Shown: piece after piece, positions 1 to 7,838 of the stretch
Layout of the letters: each line of letters opens with the position of its first letter
How positions within the stretch are numbered: position 1 is the stretch's first letter
Origin: JAHZKN01 sp965250205
GTDB lineage: Bacteria > Pseudomonadota > Alphaproteobacteria > Rhizobiales > Hyphomicrobiaceae
DNA length: 64,000 nt
Direction: 5' to 3'
Assembly (NCBI GenBank): GCA_965250205.1
Contig: CBDFNK010000019.1
Coordinates: 146,234 to 210,233 of the forward strand
Position numbers and translations under genes: made by a program
The notes under the pieces: model-generated
The model's input: only the letters and a program-made list of their open reading frames with translations
Told to the model about the DNA's origin: nothing
The model's database searches: none

Positions 1-504
1 AGGACACTCGCGCGCAAGCGCCGCCATCATCCGGTCGCGCGTCACCTTGGCAATGATAGAAGCGGCCGCGATAGATAAGCACTTTGCATCGCCTTTGACG
101 ATGGCTCGGGCTTGGCAATCCACCATAGGTAACTTGTTGCCATCAATGAGCGCCAAACGCGGCGGGGCGTCGAGTTTGGTCAACGCTTCACGCATGGCCC
201 ACAATGTGGCGTGCAAAATGTTATCGCGGTCAATCCGGGCCACGTCGGCAATGCCAACACCAACGTCTGATGTGTCTTTGATGGCATCATAAAGGGCCGA
301 CCGCTGATAGGGGTCGAGCGCTTTGGAATCATTCAGGCCATCTGGGATTTTGTCTGGCGTCAGGACAACGGCGGCGGCGACCACCGGGCCGGCCCACGGC
401 CCCCGGCCTGCTTCATCAACGCCAGCAATCGGTCCGCCGAGCAGCTCAATTTCGGTTTGCTCAAGCTCAAACGTTGGTCGTGGTTTCGAATCGGTTTTGC
501 CCAT
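1..504 (-). CDS. rnhB: Ribonuclease HII, C-terminus cut by window edge
   Basis: Reading leftward from an ATG at 502-504 gives 168 codons without a stop, running off the window. RNase HII hydrolyses the RNA strand of RNA-DNA hybrids and initiates removal of misincorporated ribonucleotides in the cytoplasm. Around residues 27-41 the protein carries the family hallmark GVDEAGRGPWAGPVV, whose Asp and Glu bind catalytic metal; the downstream segments DSKAL and LIDGNKLP, and the Ser/Ala-rich stretch before KVTRDRMM, also fit the family. The gene starts 30 bp after the stop of the radical SAM gene on the same strand, so co-transcription is likely. Only the last part of the protein is missing. Confidence 0.95.
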   Translation of the reverse strand, partial: MGKTDSKPRPTFELEQTEIELLGGPIAGVDEAGRGPWAGPVVAAAVVLTPDKIPDGLNDSKALDPYQRSALYDAIKDTSDVGVGIADVARIDRDNILHATLWAMREALTKLDAPPRLALIDGNKLPMVDCQARAIVKGDAKCLSIAAASIIAKVTRDRMMAALARECP

Positions 505-534
505 GGCGACAGTGTGCGGGCGTTCACCACAATG

Positions 535-1758
535 TCAAAGCAGGGGGATTTGGCCGCCAACAGGAACTGGGTGTTCAAACAGGTCTTGTTTGAGTTGAAT
601 GCGCTCTTGGTTGAGCCCAAGGCGTTTGAGCGCTAAGCGAAAGCGCGCTGAAATTTGGTCGGCATAAGGGCCGGAGCCTTTTTGGCGCAGGCCAAAATCT
701 GATCGGTAATCAACTCCACCGTGCATGGATTGCAGCAAATTTATCACGCGTTTGGCGCGGGTCGGTGCGGCGTCTTCCAACCATTCTCGAAACAGCTGTT
801 TAATTTCGAGCGGCAGTCTAAGCAGTACATAGCCTGCTTCGCTGACGCCTACGTTGGCCGCGGCCTCCAGAATACTTTCGATTTCTGAATCTGTCAGCCC
901 AGGTATGACAGGCGCAACCATAACAACTGTTGGGATGCCCGCCTCGTGTAGTTCTTTGAGTGCCGCCAACCGTTTTGACGGTGTTGAGGCTCTCGGTTCC
1001 ATGTCGCGCGCAAGTCTGCGATCCAGCGTTGTGATAGAGAGGGCAACTTTAGCTAGCCCCTTGCTTGCCATGCGCTGAAGGATATCGCGATCACGTGTGA
1101 CCAATGCAGACTTGGTCACGATAGCGACAGGATGGTTAGCGCGTTCGAGAACTTCAAGGATGGAACGCGTGATATTGTGTTGACGTTCGATCGGTTGATA
1201 GGGGTCGGTGTTTGAGCCCAATGCAATGGTGGCGACGTTGTAGCCTGGTTTGGCAAATTCTTGTTCGAGAAGTGCTGCCGCATTTGGTTTGGCATAAAGT
1301 TCTGTTTCAAAATCTACACCGGCGGAATGGCCAAGATAGCAATGTGAGGGCCGTGCATAGCAATAGATGCAGCCGTGTTCGCAGCCACGATAGGGATTGA
1401 CGGATTGATCAAAGGAAATATCGGGACTGTCATTACGGGAGATGATGGTGCGGCTTTTGTCTTGATGCACAGTCGTGCGTAGTGGCTCAAGGGTGCCCAA
1501 GCTGTCCCAGCCGTCGTCAAAGTCGCTGCGCAAATTGTGATCAAAGCGTCCTGTACGGTTGGACCGTGCGCCCCGCCCGCGTCGACGGTCTTCGGGCAGA
1601 AGGCCTTCGGCCTGCGCGGCCACATCAAGGCTTTCAACGTCGCCATCGTTGTTGTCTGAATGGTGCACGGTGCCGCCTGCTGTGCCGTCTCTTTGACCCA
1701 AAAGCTGTTTGTCAGGTGATTTGCCCAACCTTACAAAGTCGTTTCGGCCCTGCTTCAC
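535..1758 (-). CDS. PA0069-family radical SAM protein (SplB-like)
   Basis: This 407-residue protein belongs to the radical SAM superfamily, in the PA0069 group related to spore photoproduct lyase. It carries a CX3CX2C cluster-binding motif in the segment RGCEHGCIYCYARP (about residues 122-135), which should ligate a [4Fe-4S] cluster that cleaves S-adenosylmethionine. The substrate of this group is not established. The start used is GTG; no better ATG lies upstream of the motif, and the first 80 residues are low in conserved features, so the true start may be internal. It lies just upstream of rnhB on the same strand and is divergent from the glycosyltransferase pair. Function beyond radical SAM chemistry is not assigned. 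Confidence 0.85.
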   Translation of the reverse strand: MKQGRNDFVRLGKSPDKQLLGQRDGTAGGTVHHSDNNDGDVESLDVAAQAEGLLPEDRRRGRGARSNRTGRFDHNLRSDFDDGWDSLGTLEPLRTTVHQDKSRTIISRNDSPDISFDQSVNPYRGCEHGCIYCYARPSHCYLGHSAGVDFETELYAKPNAAALLEQEFAKPGYNVATIALGSNTDPYQPIERQHNITRSILEVLERANHPVAIVTKSALVTRDRDILQRMASKGLAKVALSITTLDRRLARDMEPRASTPSKRLAALKELHEAGIPTVVMVAPVIPGLTDSEIESILEAAANVGVSEAGYVLLRLPLEIKQLFREWLEDAAPTRAKRVINLLQSMHGGVDYRSDFGLRQKGSGPYADQISARFRLALKRLGLNQERIQLKQDLFEHPVPVGGQIPLL

Positions 1759-1891
1759 GAGATCGACTCATTAGCTACACTATAAATAGGAACAAATAAA
1801 GAACATTTAGACTGCAAATCTCAGACCTCTGTTGGTTTTGTGGACCGTTCACCACTTGTTGCCGCCCGAGGCTCATGCCACAGAAGGCATT

Positions 1892-2614
1892 ATGATTTCT
1901 GTTGTCATCCCAACGCTGAACTCCGAGGAGACGCTCGTCAAAACGCTGGCCGGGTTGGTTCCAGCTACTGTATCGGGTGTCATTCGTGAGGTAATTGTGG
2001 TCGATGGCGGCTCGACGGACCGCACCTACGAAATTGTTGAGGATGCGGGTGCCAACTGGGTGGCATGTGGGCGGCCAAGCCGTGGTGCCCAGTTGCAGGC
2101 TGGTGCTGCCCAAGCGCGCAGCTCGTGGCTTCTCTTTTTGCATGCTGACACTGTGCTAGAGTTTGATTGGGAACGTGAAGCGCAACAACTGATGCACCAG
2201 GTGGCAGATCAGGAGCGTCCAGCAACTGCAGGTGTGTTCCAGTTTAGCCTGAATGATGAAGGACTCGCGCCCCGCGCGCTTGAAGTCGGAGTACGCTGGC
2301 GGACCCGACTTTTAAAAATTCCGTACGGTGACCAAGGCCTTCTCATCCCGCGCACGCTGTACGATTCTGTGGGTGGCTACCGGCCGTTGCAACTGATGGA
2401 GGATGTTGACCTTGTGCGTCGCATTGGCCGCAGTCGCATCCGTGTCTTTCAATCTCAGGCCACAACGAGTGCTGCGCGCTATCGCCAACACGGTTATCTG
2501 CGTCGCATCGGGCGTAATCAAATCTGTCTTGCACTTTATTACTTGAATGTTCCCCCAGATAGGCTGGTTAAGTTTTATAGCGCCAAACCCTCTGCCAAAA
2601 TGCGTCAAACATGA
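1892..2614 (+). CDS. Family 2 glycosyltransferase (TIGR04283-like)
   Basis: A 240-residue GT-A fold glycosyltransferase resembling the rSAM/selenodomain-associated transferase 2 family. It opens with MISVVIPTLNSEETL, followed by VVDGGSTDRT for nucleotide-sugar binding, a metal-binding FLHADT (DxD-type) and a C-terminal MEDVDLVRR that fits the catalytic-base region. An in-frame GTG-type start lies 60 bp upstream, but ATG 1892 is preferred because AGAAGG lies 4 bp before it and the conserved domain begins there. Its stop overlaps the next gene by 4 bp (ATGA), which implies translational coupling with the TIGR04282-like gene. The acceptor and sugar are not known for this group. Confidence 0.85.
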   Translation: MISVVIPTLNSEETLVKTLAGLVPATVSGVIREVIVVDGGSTDRTYEIVEDAGANWVACGRPSRGAQLQAGAAQARSSWLLFLHADTVLEFDWEREAQQLMHQVADQERPATAGVFQFSLNDEGLAPRALEVGVRWRTRLLKIPYGDQGLLIPRTLYDSVGGYRPLQLMEDVDLVRRIGRSRIRVFQSQATTSAARYRQHGYLRRIGRNQICLALYYLNVPPDRLVKFYSAKPSAKMRQT

Positions 2615-3237
2615 GTTCACCTCGTCTGCAGAAGCGTCTGGTGGTGATGGTCAAAATGCCCGTTGCGGGACAGGTGAAGACGCGCCTTGCGCGTGATGTC
2701 GGCGTTGCCCGGGCGACATCATTTTATCGCCATGCAACAGCAAATATTGTCCGTCGATTGGCGCATGATGCGCGCTGGCAAACGCTTCTGGCAGTTGCGC
2801 CAGATAATGCTTTGGGCGCCAATGTTTTTGCTGGCGATATTTCCCAGCTTCCGCAGGGATCCGGCGATCTCGGGCAACGTATGGGGCGTATTATGAGCGC
2901 GTTTCCGCCTGGGCCTATGGTTATTGTGGGCAGTGATTGCCTGGCACTATCGAACACGCACATTAAAAAAGCGTTCGATCAACTGGGCGGGCATGATGCT
3001 GTTTTGGGGCCTGCGCACGACGGTGGATACTGGCTAATCGGCCTCAAACGCATGCCGCGCTGTCCCGAGGTGTTTGATGATGTTCGCTGGTCAAGTGCAA
3101 ATGCGTGTGCAGATACGCTGCGCAACATGGCACGCCTGCGCGTGGCGATGTTGGAGACGCTATCAGATGTTGACACCGGTGCTGATTTGAAGGCCGCACA
3201 TCGTTTGCAAGGTCGTCGTGTTCTGCCGGTTGTTTAG
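2611..3237 (+). CDS. TIGR04282-family (DUF2064) glycosyltransferase-like protein
   Basis: A 208-residue protein of the DUF2064 / rSAM-selenodomain-associated transferase 1 family, structurally related to nucleotidyl- and glycosyltransferases. Diagnostic features are the N-terminal VVMVKMPVAGQVKTRLA, the central VIVGSDCLALS and LGPAHDGGYWLIGL, which together resemble the nucleotide-binding and metal-binding segments of GT-A enzymes. The start ATG overlaps the previous stop, so the two genes form a coupled two-gene operon. Families TIGR04283 and TIGR04282 are commonly paired in genomes; the joint product is unknown, and nothing nearby supplies the radical SAM/selenoprotein partner after which the families are named. 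Confidence 0.85.
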   Translation: MSSPRLQKRLVVMVKMPVAGQVKTRLARDVGVARATSFYRHATANIVRRLAHDARWQTLLAVAPDNALGANVFAGDISQLPQGSGDLGQRMGRIMSAFPPGPMVIVGSDCLALSNTHIKKAFDQLGGHDAVLGPAHDGGYWLIGLKRMPRCPEVFDDVRWSSANACADTLRNMARLRVAMLETLSDVDTGADLKAAHRLQGRRVLPVV

Positions 3238-3276
3238 GTCAGCAGCGTTCCCGCATCAGCTTGTGTGGCACAGTAC

Positions 3277-3819
3277 TTATGATTTACGCCGATGTTCCTC
3301 AAGGCGCGGCATGATCTCAACAAAATTGCACGGACGGTGGCGGCTATCGAGTTGCAGTTTCAGGATCTTATCCCAGCCATCGCGGCAGGCCCCAGGCGAA
3401 CCAGGCAGGCAGAAGATAAATGTTCCGCCAGCAACACCGCCGCAGGCGCGTGATTGAATGGTCGAGGTTGCGACGGTCTCAAATGAGATGTTGTGAAAAA
3501 CGCTCGCAAAGCCATCAATTTCTTTTTCAAAGAGTGGCCTGACGGCTTCGGGTGTTACATCACGGCCGGTGAACCCGGTGCCACCTGTTGTGATCACGAC
3601 GTCAATTTCGGGATTTTCAATCCAGGCGCTCACTTGTCCCGCAATCGCAGCTATATCGTCTTTAACGAGCGCGCGATCGTCGACTGAATGGCCAGCCTCT
3701 TTGACACGTTCAGCCAATAGGTTGCCGGATTTATCTTCCGCCAAGCTGCGCGTATCTGACATTGTCAAAATGGCAATGCGGATTGGAACAAATGGTAGAT
3801 TGAGATCGATCTTTGCCAC
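3277..3819 (-). CDS. moaB: Molybdenum cofactor biosynthesis protein MoaB
   Basis: A 180-residue MoaB/Mog-fold protein acting in molybdopterin cofactor synthesis (adenylylation of molybdopterin in this family). Visible hallmarks are LTMSDTRSLAEDKSG near the N-terminus, the substrate loop TTGGTGFTGRDVTPEA at about residues 96-111 and the FCLPGSPGA segment near 147. The start is GTG at 3817-3819, with GGAGG 13 bp upstream on the minus strand. It converges with the glycosyltransferase pair, leaving a 39 bp gap. No other molybdenum cofactor genes lie in the window. Confidence 0.88.
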   Translation of the reverse strand: MAKIDLNLPFVPIRIAILTMSDTRSLAEDKSGNLLAERVKEAGHSVDDRALVKDDIAAIAGQVSAWIENPEIDVVITTGGTGFTGRDVTPEAVRPLFEKEIDGFASVFHNISFETVATSTIQSRACGGVAGGTFIFCLPGSPGACRDGWDKILKLQLDSRHRPCNFVEIMPRLEEHRRKS

Positions 3820-3893
3820 GAGCGTTCAACGGCCTCCCTGAAGGCTTAAGGTCTTGGTCAGCCTTGCAGGGTTTGTTGCAGCCGTAAAGGTGG

Positions 3894-4409
3894 TCAGACC
3901 GAGACTTGTGCTGCAGAACGGTCTTCAACGGCTTCGGTTGAGACGGGAATGCAAATATCAATTTTGCGCTCACCATCTGGAACGGTCACGGGATCATCGT
4001 GATAGATTTCAAGTATCGGACGGTTTGGATCAAGCCACAACCCACTTGAAGGGATCCAACCATCTCGCAAGTCGGCAATGGTCATGGAAAGCTCGGCTGT
4101 CATGCCGTTGTGCCGGGCGCGTGCAAACGCGCCACCGAGAAATTTTTGTACCGAGAACGGTTCTGGAATTTTTGATTCAAACCGCTCAGGTATTTCAATA
4201 CAGGCATCATAACGGCACCGATCAACAGAAACGATCTTTGGATTGTCGTGCAGCAAACCGTAGCCAACGTTCACCTCTTGGCGGATGTTGTTTTCATCCA
4301 ACCATTTGAAGACCTGATGCCATGCTTTCTGTGCCGATGACGCATATGCGCCGTTGGTCCGCACAAACATGACATAGACCGGCCTGAGGTATACAAATCC
4401 CGAACTCAA
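3894..4409 (-). CDS. GyrI-like small-molecule-binding domain protein
   Basis: A 171-residue stand-alone protein resembling the GyrI-like / AraC effector-binding (SHS2-type) domain. Features are the opening YVMFVRTNGAY, a middle YGLLHDNPKIV and RYDACIEIPERF, and a C-terminal LEIYHDDPVTVPDGERKIDICIP, a pattern typical of these domains. There is no helix-turn-helix, so it is not an AraC regulator itself. The start is TTG with AAGGA about 8 bp upstream. It lies 74 bp upstream of moaB on the same strand. Members bind small ligands or hydrolyse electrophilic compounds; the specific ligand cannot be inferred. Confidence 0.8.
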   Translation of the reverse strand: MSSGFVYLRPVYVMFVRTNGAYASSAQKAWHQVFKWLDENNIRQEVNVGYGLLHDNPKIVSVDRCRYDACIEIPERFESKIPEPFSVQKFLGGAFARARHNGMTAELSMTIADLRDGWIPSSGLWLDPNRPILEIYHDDPVTVPDGERKIDICIPVSTEAVEDRSAAQVSV

Positions 4410-4753
4410 GAGGATTTCCTTTCAAATTTGCCGCAAAGACATCTTAGATGAACGAAGACTTCATTCTGATTTCGAGATAACTTTAAACGTCGAGCGTATC
4501 TGTTGATTTAAATTCGTGACAACAATCTCAGTAAAAATAGAGCTAAATCTATTTTATATATCAGTATGCGCATTTTATCTCAGCATCGCGTCAAAAGTTA
4601 ATGTGTAAAGCGTTGTTTTTAATTGAAAAAGATGAGCCTTTAGACGCCGGATTTCATGCCGGCATTAGAGTAAAAACCATTTAATTTTTGCGATGGTGAT
4701 GAAAATCAGCGTCAATGGTTGGTTAGCAAGCCGGGTCACGGGTAAGGTTTTTT
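4410..4753. other. AT-rich intergenic region, no gene seen
   Basis: About 340 bp between the GyrI-like gene (leftward) and the end of the uracil-DNA glycosylase gene (leftward). It is visibly richer in A and T than its surroundings, with runs such as ctattttatatatc near 4551. It holds a small inverted repeat GCCGG/CCGGC near 4650 and borders the hairpin at 4737-4761. It probably carries the promoter of the GyrI-like gene. I see no coding region or RNA gene. Confidence 0.5.
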
Positions 4754-4761
4754 TTACCGTG
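4737..4761 (-). terminator. Hairpin overlapping the glycosylase stop codon
   Basis: CACGG-G-TAA at 4737-4745 pairs with TTACCGTG at 4754-4761 around a T-rich loop, with one bulged G. The stop codon of the uracil-DNA glycosylase frame (4754-4756) lies inside the stem. Read leftward no T-run follows, so intrinsic termination is only a possibility; read rightward TTTT follows the stem. Confidence 0.3.
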
Positions 4762-5606
4762 TTTTGTGGGCCTCTTGCACGGCGAGCAAGTCTCGCCACG
4801 ACAAACGTTTAGCGGCAGGCGTGCGCAACAGATAAGCCGGATGAAGGCTTGCCATCACCGGCACCTCATGGTCTCCAATTGTGAGAGTTCGCCACTTGCC
4901 TCGCAAACGCATAATGCCATCGTTAACCTCAAGCATATTTTTTGCGGCCGCTCCGCCGAGCACGAGCACCATTTTTGGATCCAGAAGTTCGAGCTGGCGC
5001 ATTAAGAACGGGTGACAGATTTGTGCCTCTAGCGGGGTTGGCGTTCTGTTGCCGGGCGGGCGCCAATTAGACAACATTGGTAATGTGCACATCGCTTTCA
5101 CTGAGCCCGATGCTGGCCAACATTTTATCAAGCAATTGCCCGGCTCGGCCAACAAACGGCTTGCCCTGAATGTCCTCGTCGCGCCCTGGGGCCTCACCAA
5201 TAATGGCGATGGGTGCTGATGGAGAACCACGGTAGAAGCATAGGTTCTTTGCCGTTGCTTTAAGTGCACAGCCTTCAAAGCCCTTTAATATGGCTTCAAG
5301 GTCTTCCAGGCTTTTGGCTGACTTGGCTTGTTCTCGTGCCTGGGATGCAGCCTCAACGGGCGATTGTGCGACTGCAAAACGGCCGCTTGCTGGTGCTTGC
5401 GGTGGGGTTACAGCGGTTTTTGGGGCATCCTTCGGATTGGTCGGATTGTGCCCAGTCGTGGTTTGCTGAGGTGTCGCGGGTGATGGCGACACCGTGGCTA
5501 ATTTATTGCGCCAATCAATCGGGTCGTCGCTGAGTGCACAATCAACGCCCATTGCAACGTACCATTCGAGCAGGGCAGCGGCAGCGGCTTTTTGGCTGTC
5601 TGACAT
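4754..5606 (-). pseudogene. Family-4 uracil-DNA glycosylase, single frameshift
   Basis: Family-4 uracil-DNA glycosylases are [4Fe-4S] proteins that excise uracil from DNA. The N-terminal part starts at ATG 5604-5606 (MSDSQKAAAAALL) and includes GCALKATAKNLC with cluster cysteines and the active-site region IIGEAPGRDEDIQGKPFVG. It stops at TAA 5067-5069 directly after HITNVV. The next base phase continues with NWRPPGNRTPTP, then LGGAAAKNML and SLHPAYLLRTPAAKR to 4754, exactly the expected remainder of the family. Removing one base from the TAATT at the break joins NVV to NWRPPGNRTP. Either the gene carries a +1 indel or the sequence has a one-base error; everything else looks intact. Confidence 0.85.
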
Positions 5607-5901
5607 TGGGTTCAAAAGAACACCCTCGGAATTGATGGACAGATCACGGTGCGATGTCGCGGTCGTTGCACTCCGTTTATCAGAAAATGCCGGGGAATGC
5701 CGGGGAGAGATGAACCAAAAGCAGCATTTGTGCACCTAATATTGTGGACTGGATGCCCTTATCCGCCCGCTGAGTTGAGGCACCTCTAAAGCTACTTTTG
5801 AAGACTTCAGGCGCCTACTTTATTGCCGGTCAGCCTTGACGCGGCTGGCCGTTGCCACCTATCCGATAGAGATCACCAATTACACAGGGGTCGTTAAGCA
5901 C

Positions 5902-7584
5902 ATGTCTGAACAGAGCTCGGACCGTCCAGCCCGCGAAGGCATGGAATTTGATGTCGTGATTGTAGGTGCGGGCCCGGCAGGTCTTTCGGCGGCTATCCGA
6001 TTAAAGCAGCTTGCTGACAAAGCTGGCCAGGACTTGTCTATCGTAGTCCTGGAAAAAGGTTCTGAGGTTGGAGCACACATCCTTTCAGGAGCGGTGATCG
6101 ATCCCATTGGTCTCAATAGGCTGGTTCCGGATTGGAAAGAGAAGGGCGCACCGGTCACGACGGAAGTGACCCGTGACCGTTTTCTCTATCTCGGTAAATC
6201 AGGTGATCTGACGTTGCCGAATTTCACTATGCCACCGTTAATGAATAATCACGGCAATTACATCGTCAGTCTGGGTGCTCTCTGTCAGTGGCTCGGCGAG
6301 CAGGCGATGGAGCTTGGCGTAGAGGTTTATCCAGGTTTTGCCGCATCAGAAATACTCTACAACGATGATGGTTCAGTTGTAGGCGTTGCCACAGGCGACA
6401 TGGGGATTGGCCGTGATGGCAAGCCCAAGGACAGTTTCACGCCAGGTATGGAATTGCGCGGGAAATACACATTGTTTTCTGAAGGTGTTCGCGGATCGTT
6501 GTCCAAAGAGCTGATCGCCAAATTCAATCTGGACGCTCAGAGCGAGCCGCAGAAATACGGCATTGGCTTGAAAGAGCTGTGGGAAGTGAAGCCTGAGCAT
6601 CACCAACCAGGCCTCGTGCAACATAGCTTTGGCTGGCCGCTTGATAACAGTACCGGCGGTGGCTCCTTCCTCTACCATTTCGATAAAAACTTGGTGGCGG
6701 TTGGCTTTGTTTTGCACCTTAATTATGCCAATCCCTATCTGTCGCCCTATGACGAATTCCAACGGTTTAAAACGCACCCTTCAATTCGTGGTGTATTCGA
6801 AGGTGGAAAGCGCATCAGCTACGGCGCGCGTGCAATTTCAGAAGGTGGCTGGCAGTCGATGCCAAAGTTGACATTTCCTGGTGGTGCGCTTCTTGGCTGC
6901 GCAGCCGGCATGGTCAATGTTCCGCGCATTAAAGGTAGCCATAATGCAATGCTGTCTGGCATTGCGGCGGCTGAAGCAACCTTTGCAGCGATTGGGGCAG
7001 GGCGTTCGGGCGATGAGCTCAGCGATTATGAAGCCCAAGTCCGTGAAGGTGACATCGCAGCTGACCTTAGACCAGTGCGCAACGCAAAACCGCTGTGGTC
7101 GAAGTTTGGTACTGTGGCGGGTATCATGCTCGGTGGCATCGACATGTGGGCCAATACCATCATCTCAAAAATCGGATTTGGGTTTACGCTAAAACACAAA
7201 AAGCCAGATCACGCGACATTGAAGCAGGCTAAGTCGTGTAAGAAAATTGACTATCCAAAACCTGATGGTGTTCTAACATTTGACAAACTCACTAACGTCT
7301 CTTTTTCGGCTACCAACCATGAGGAAGACCAGATGGTCCACCTCAAATTGGCAGATCCGTCGGTGCCAGTACTCGAAAATTTGCCGACGTACGCAGAGCC
7401 GGCGCAGCGCTATTGCCCGGCTGGGGTCTATGAAATTGTGCAGGATGAGCAGGGCAAGCCGCAGTTCCAGATCAATGCCCAAAACTGTGTCCACTGCAAA
7501 ACCTGCGATATCAAAGACCCGGCACAAAATATTACGTGGGTGTGTCCTGAAGGCGGCGGCGGGCCCAATTACACTGGTATGTAG
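5902..7584 (+). CDS. Electron transfer flavoprotein-ubiquinone oxidoreductase
   Basis: A 560-residue membrane-associated flavoprotein passing electrons from electron transfer flavoprotein (fatty-acid and amino-acid oxidation) to ubiquinone. The N-terminus has the FAD-binding Rossmann motif VVIVGAGPAGLSAA about 15 residues in, followed by LEKGSEVGAHILSGAV. The C-terminus carries the ferredoxin-like cluster region with CVHCKTCDIKDP and a further Cys in WVCPEGGGGP. ATG 5902 is preferred over an upstream TTG because the conserved protein begins there. The gene is monocistronic by spacing: it is preceded by the divergent glycosylase and followed by a 250 bp gap. Length matches the family. Confidence 0.95.
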   Translation: MSEQSSDRPAREGMEFDVVIVGAGPAGLSAAIRLKQLADKAGQDLSIVVLEKGSEVGAHILSGAVIDPIGLNRLVPDWKEKGAPVTTEVTRDRFLYLGKSGDLTLPNFTMPPLMNNHGNYIVSLGALCQWLGEQAMELGVEVYPGFAASEILYNDDGSVVGVATGDMGIGRDGKPKDSFTPGMELRGKYTLFSEGVRGSLSKELIAKFNLDAQSEPQKYGIGLKELWEVKPEHHQPGLVQHSFGWPLDNSTGGGSFLYHFDKNLVAVGFVLHLNYANPYLSPYDEFQRFKTHPSIRGVFEGGKRISYGARAISEGGWQSMPKLTFPGGALLGCAAGMVNVPRIKGSHNAMLSGIAAAEATFAAIGAGRSGDELSDYEAQVREGDIAADLRPVRNAKPLWSKFGTVAGIMLGGIDMWANTIISKIGFGFTLKHKKPDHATLKQAKSCKKIDYPKPDGVLTFDKLTNVSFSATNHEEDQMVHLKLADPSVPVLENLPTYAEPAQRYCPAGVYEIVQDEQGKPQFQINAQNCVHCKTCDIKDPAQNITWVCPEGGGGPNYTGM

Positions 7585-7647
7585 GCAAACGGGTCCAAAA
7601 ACGGTTTTCGGCCGAATTGCGCTTTGAGGTGATTAACCCGTTGTTAT

Positions 7648-7668
7648 CGCCAAGCCATTTTCTTGGCG
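7648..7668 (+). terminator. Stem-loop downstream of ETF-QO
   Basis: CGCCAAG at 7648-7654 and CTTGGCG at 7662-7668 form a perfect 7-bp stem with a 7-nt T-rich loop, 64 bp after the ETF-QO stop. No T-run follows, so it may be a processing or pausing hairpin rather than a canonical intrinsic terminator. Confidence 0.35.
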
Positions 7669-7838
7669 TATCGCTGATGTTTTGTGCTGATGCTAGTTCC
7701 GTGGTCGGATGATGGCGTTTTTTTTAAGCGATGGGTAAGCTTGATGAGGACAAATTCTTATGTCGCCAAGACGCCTTTAGTATTGGTAGGATCAGTTTCA
7801 GGAATCAAATGATGCGACCTCTCAAGGAGACGCTGGGA

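Noticed and set aside
3894..4409. AraC-type regulator.
   Set aside because: Only the effector-binding-like domain is present; there is no helix-turn-helix.
5060..5080. Programmed frameshift in the uracil-DNA glycosylase gene.
   Set aside because: There is no slippery heptamer and no known recoding in the family; an indel or sequencing error is simpler.
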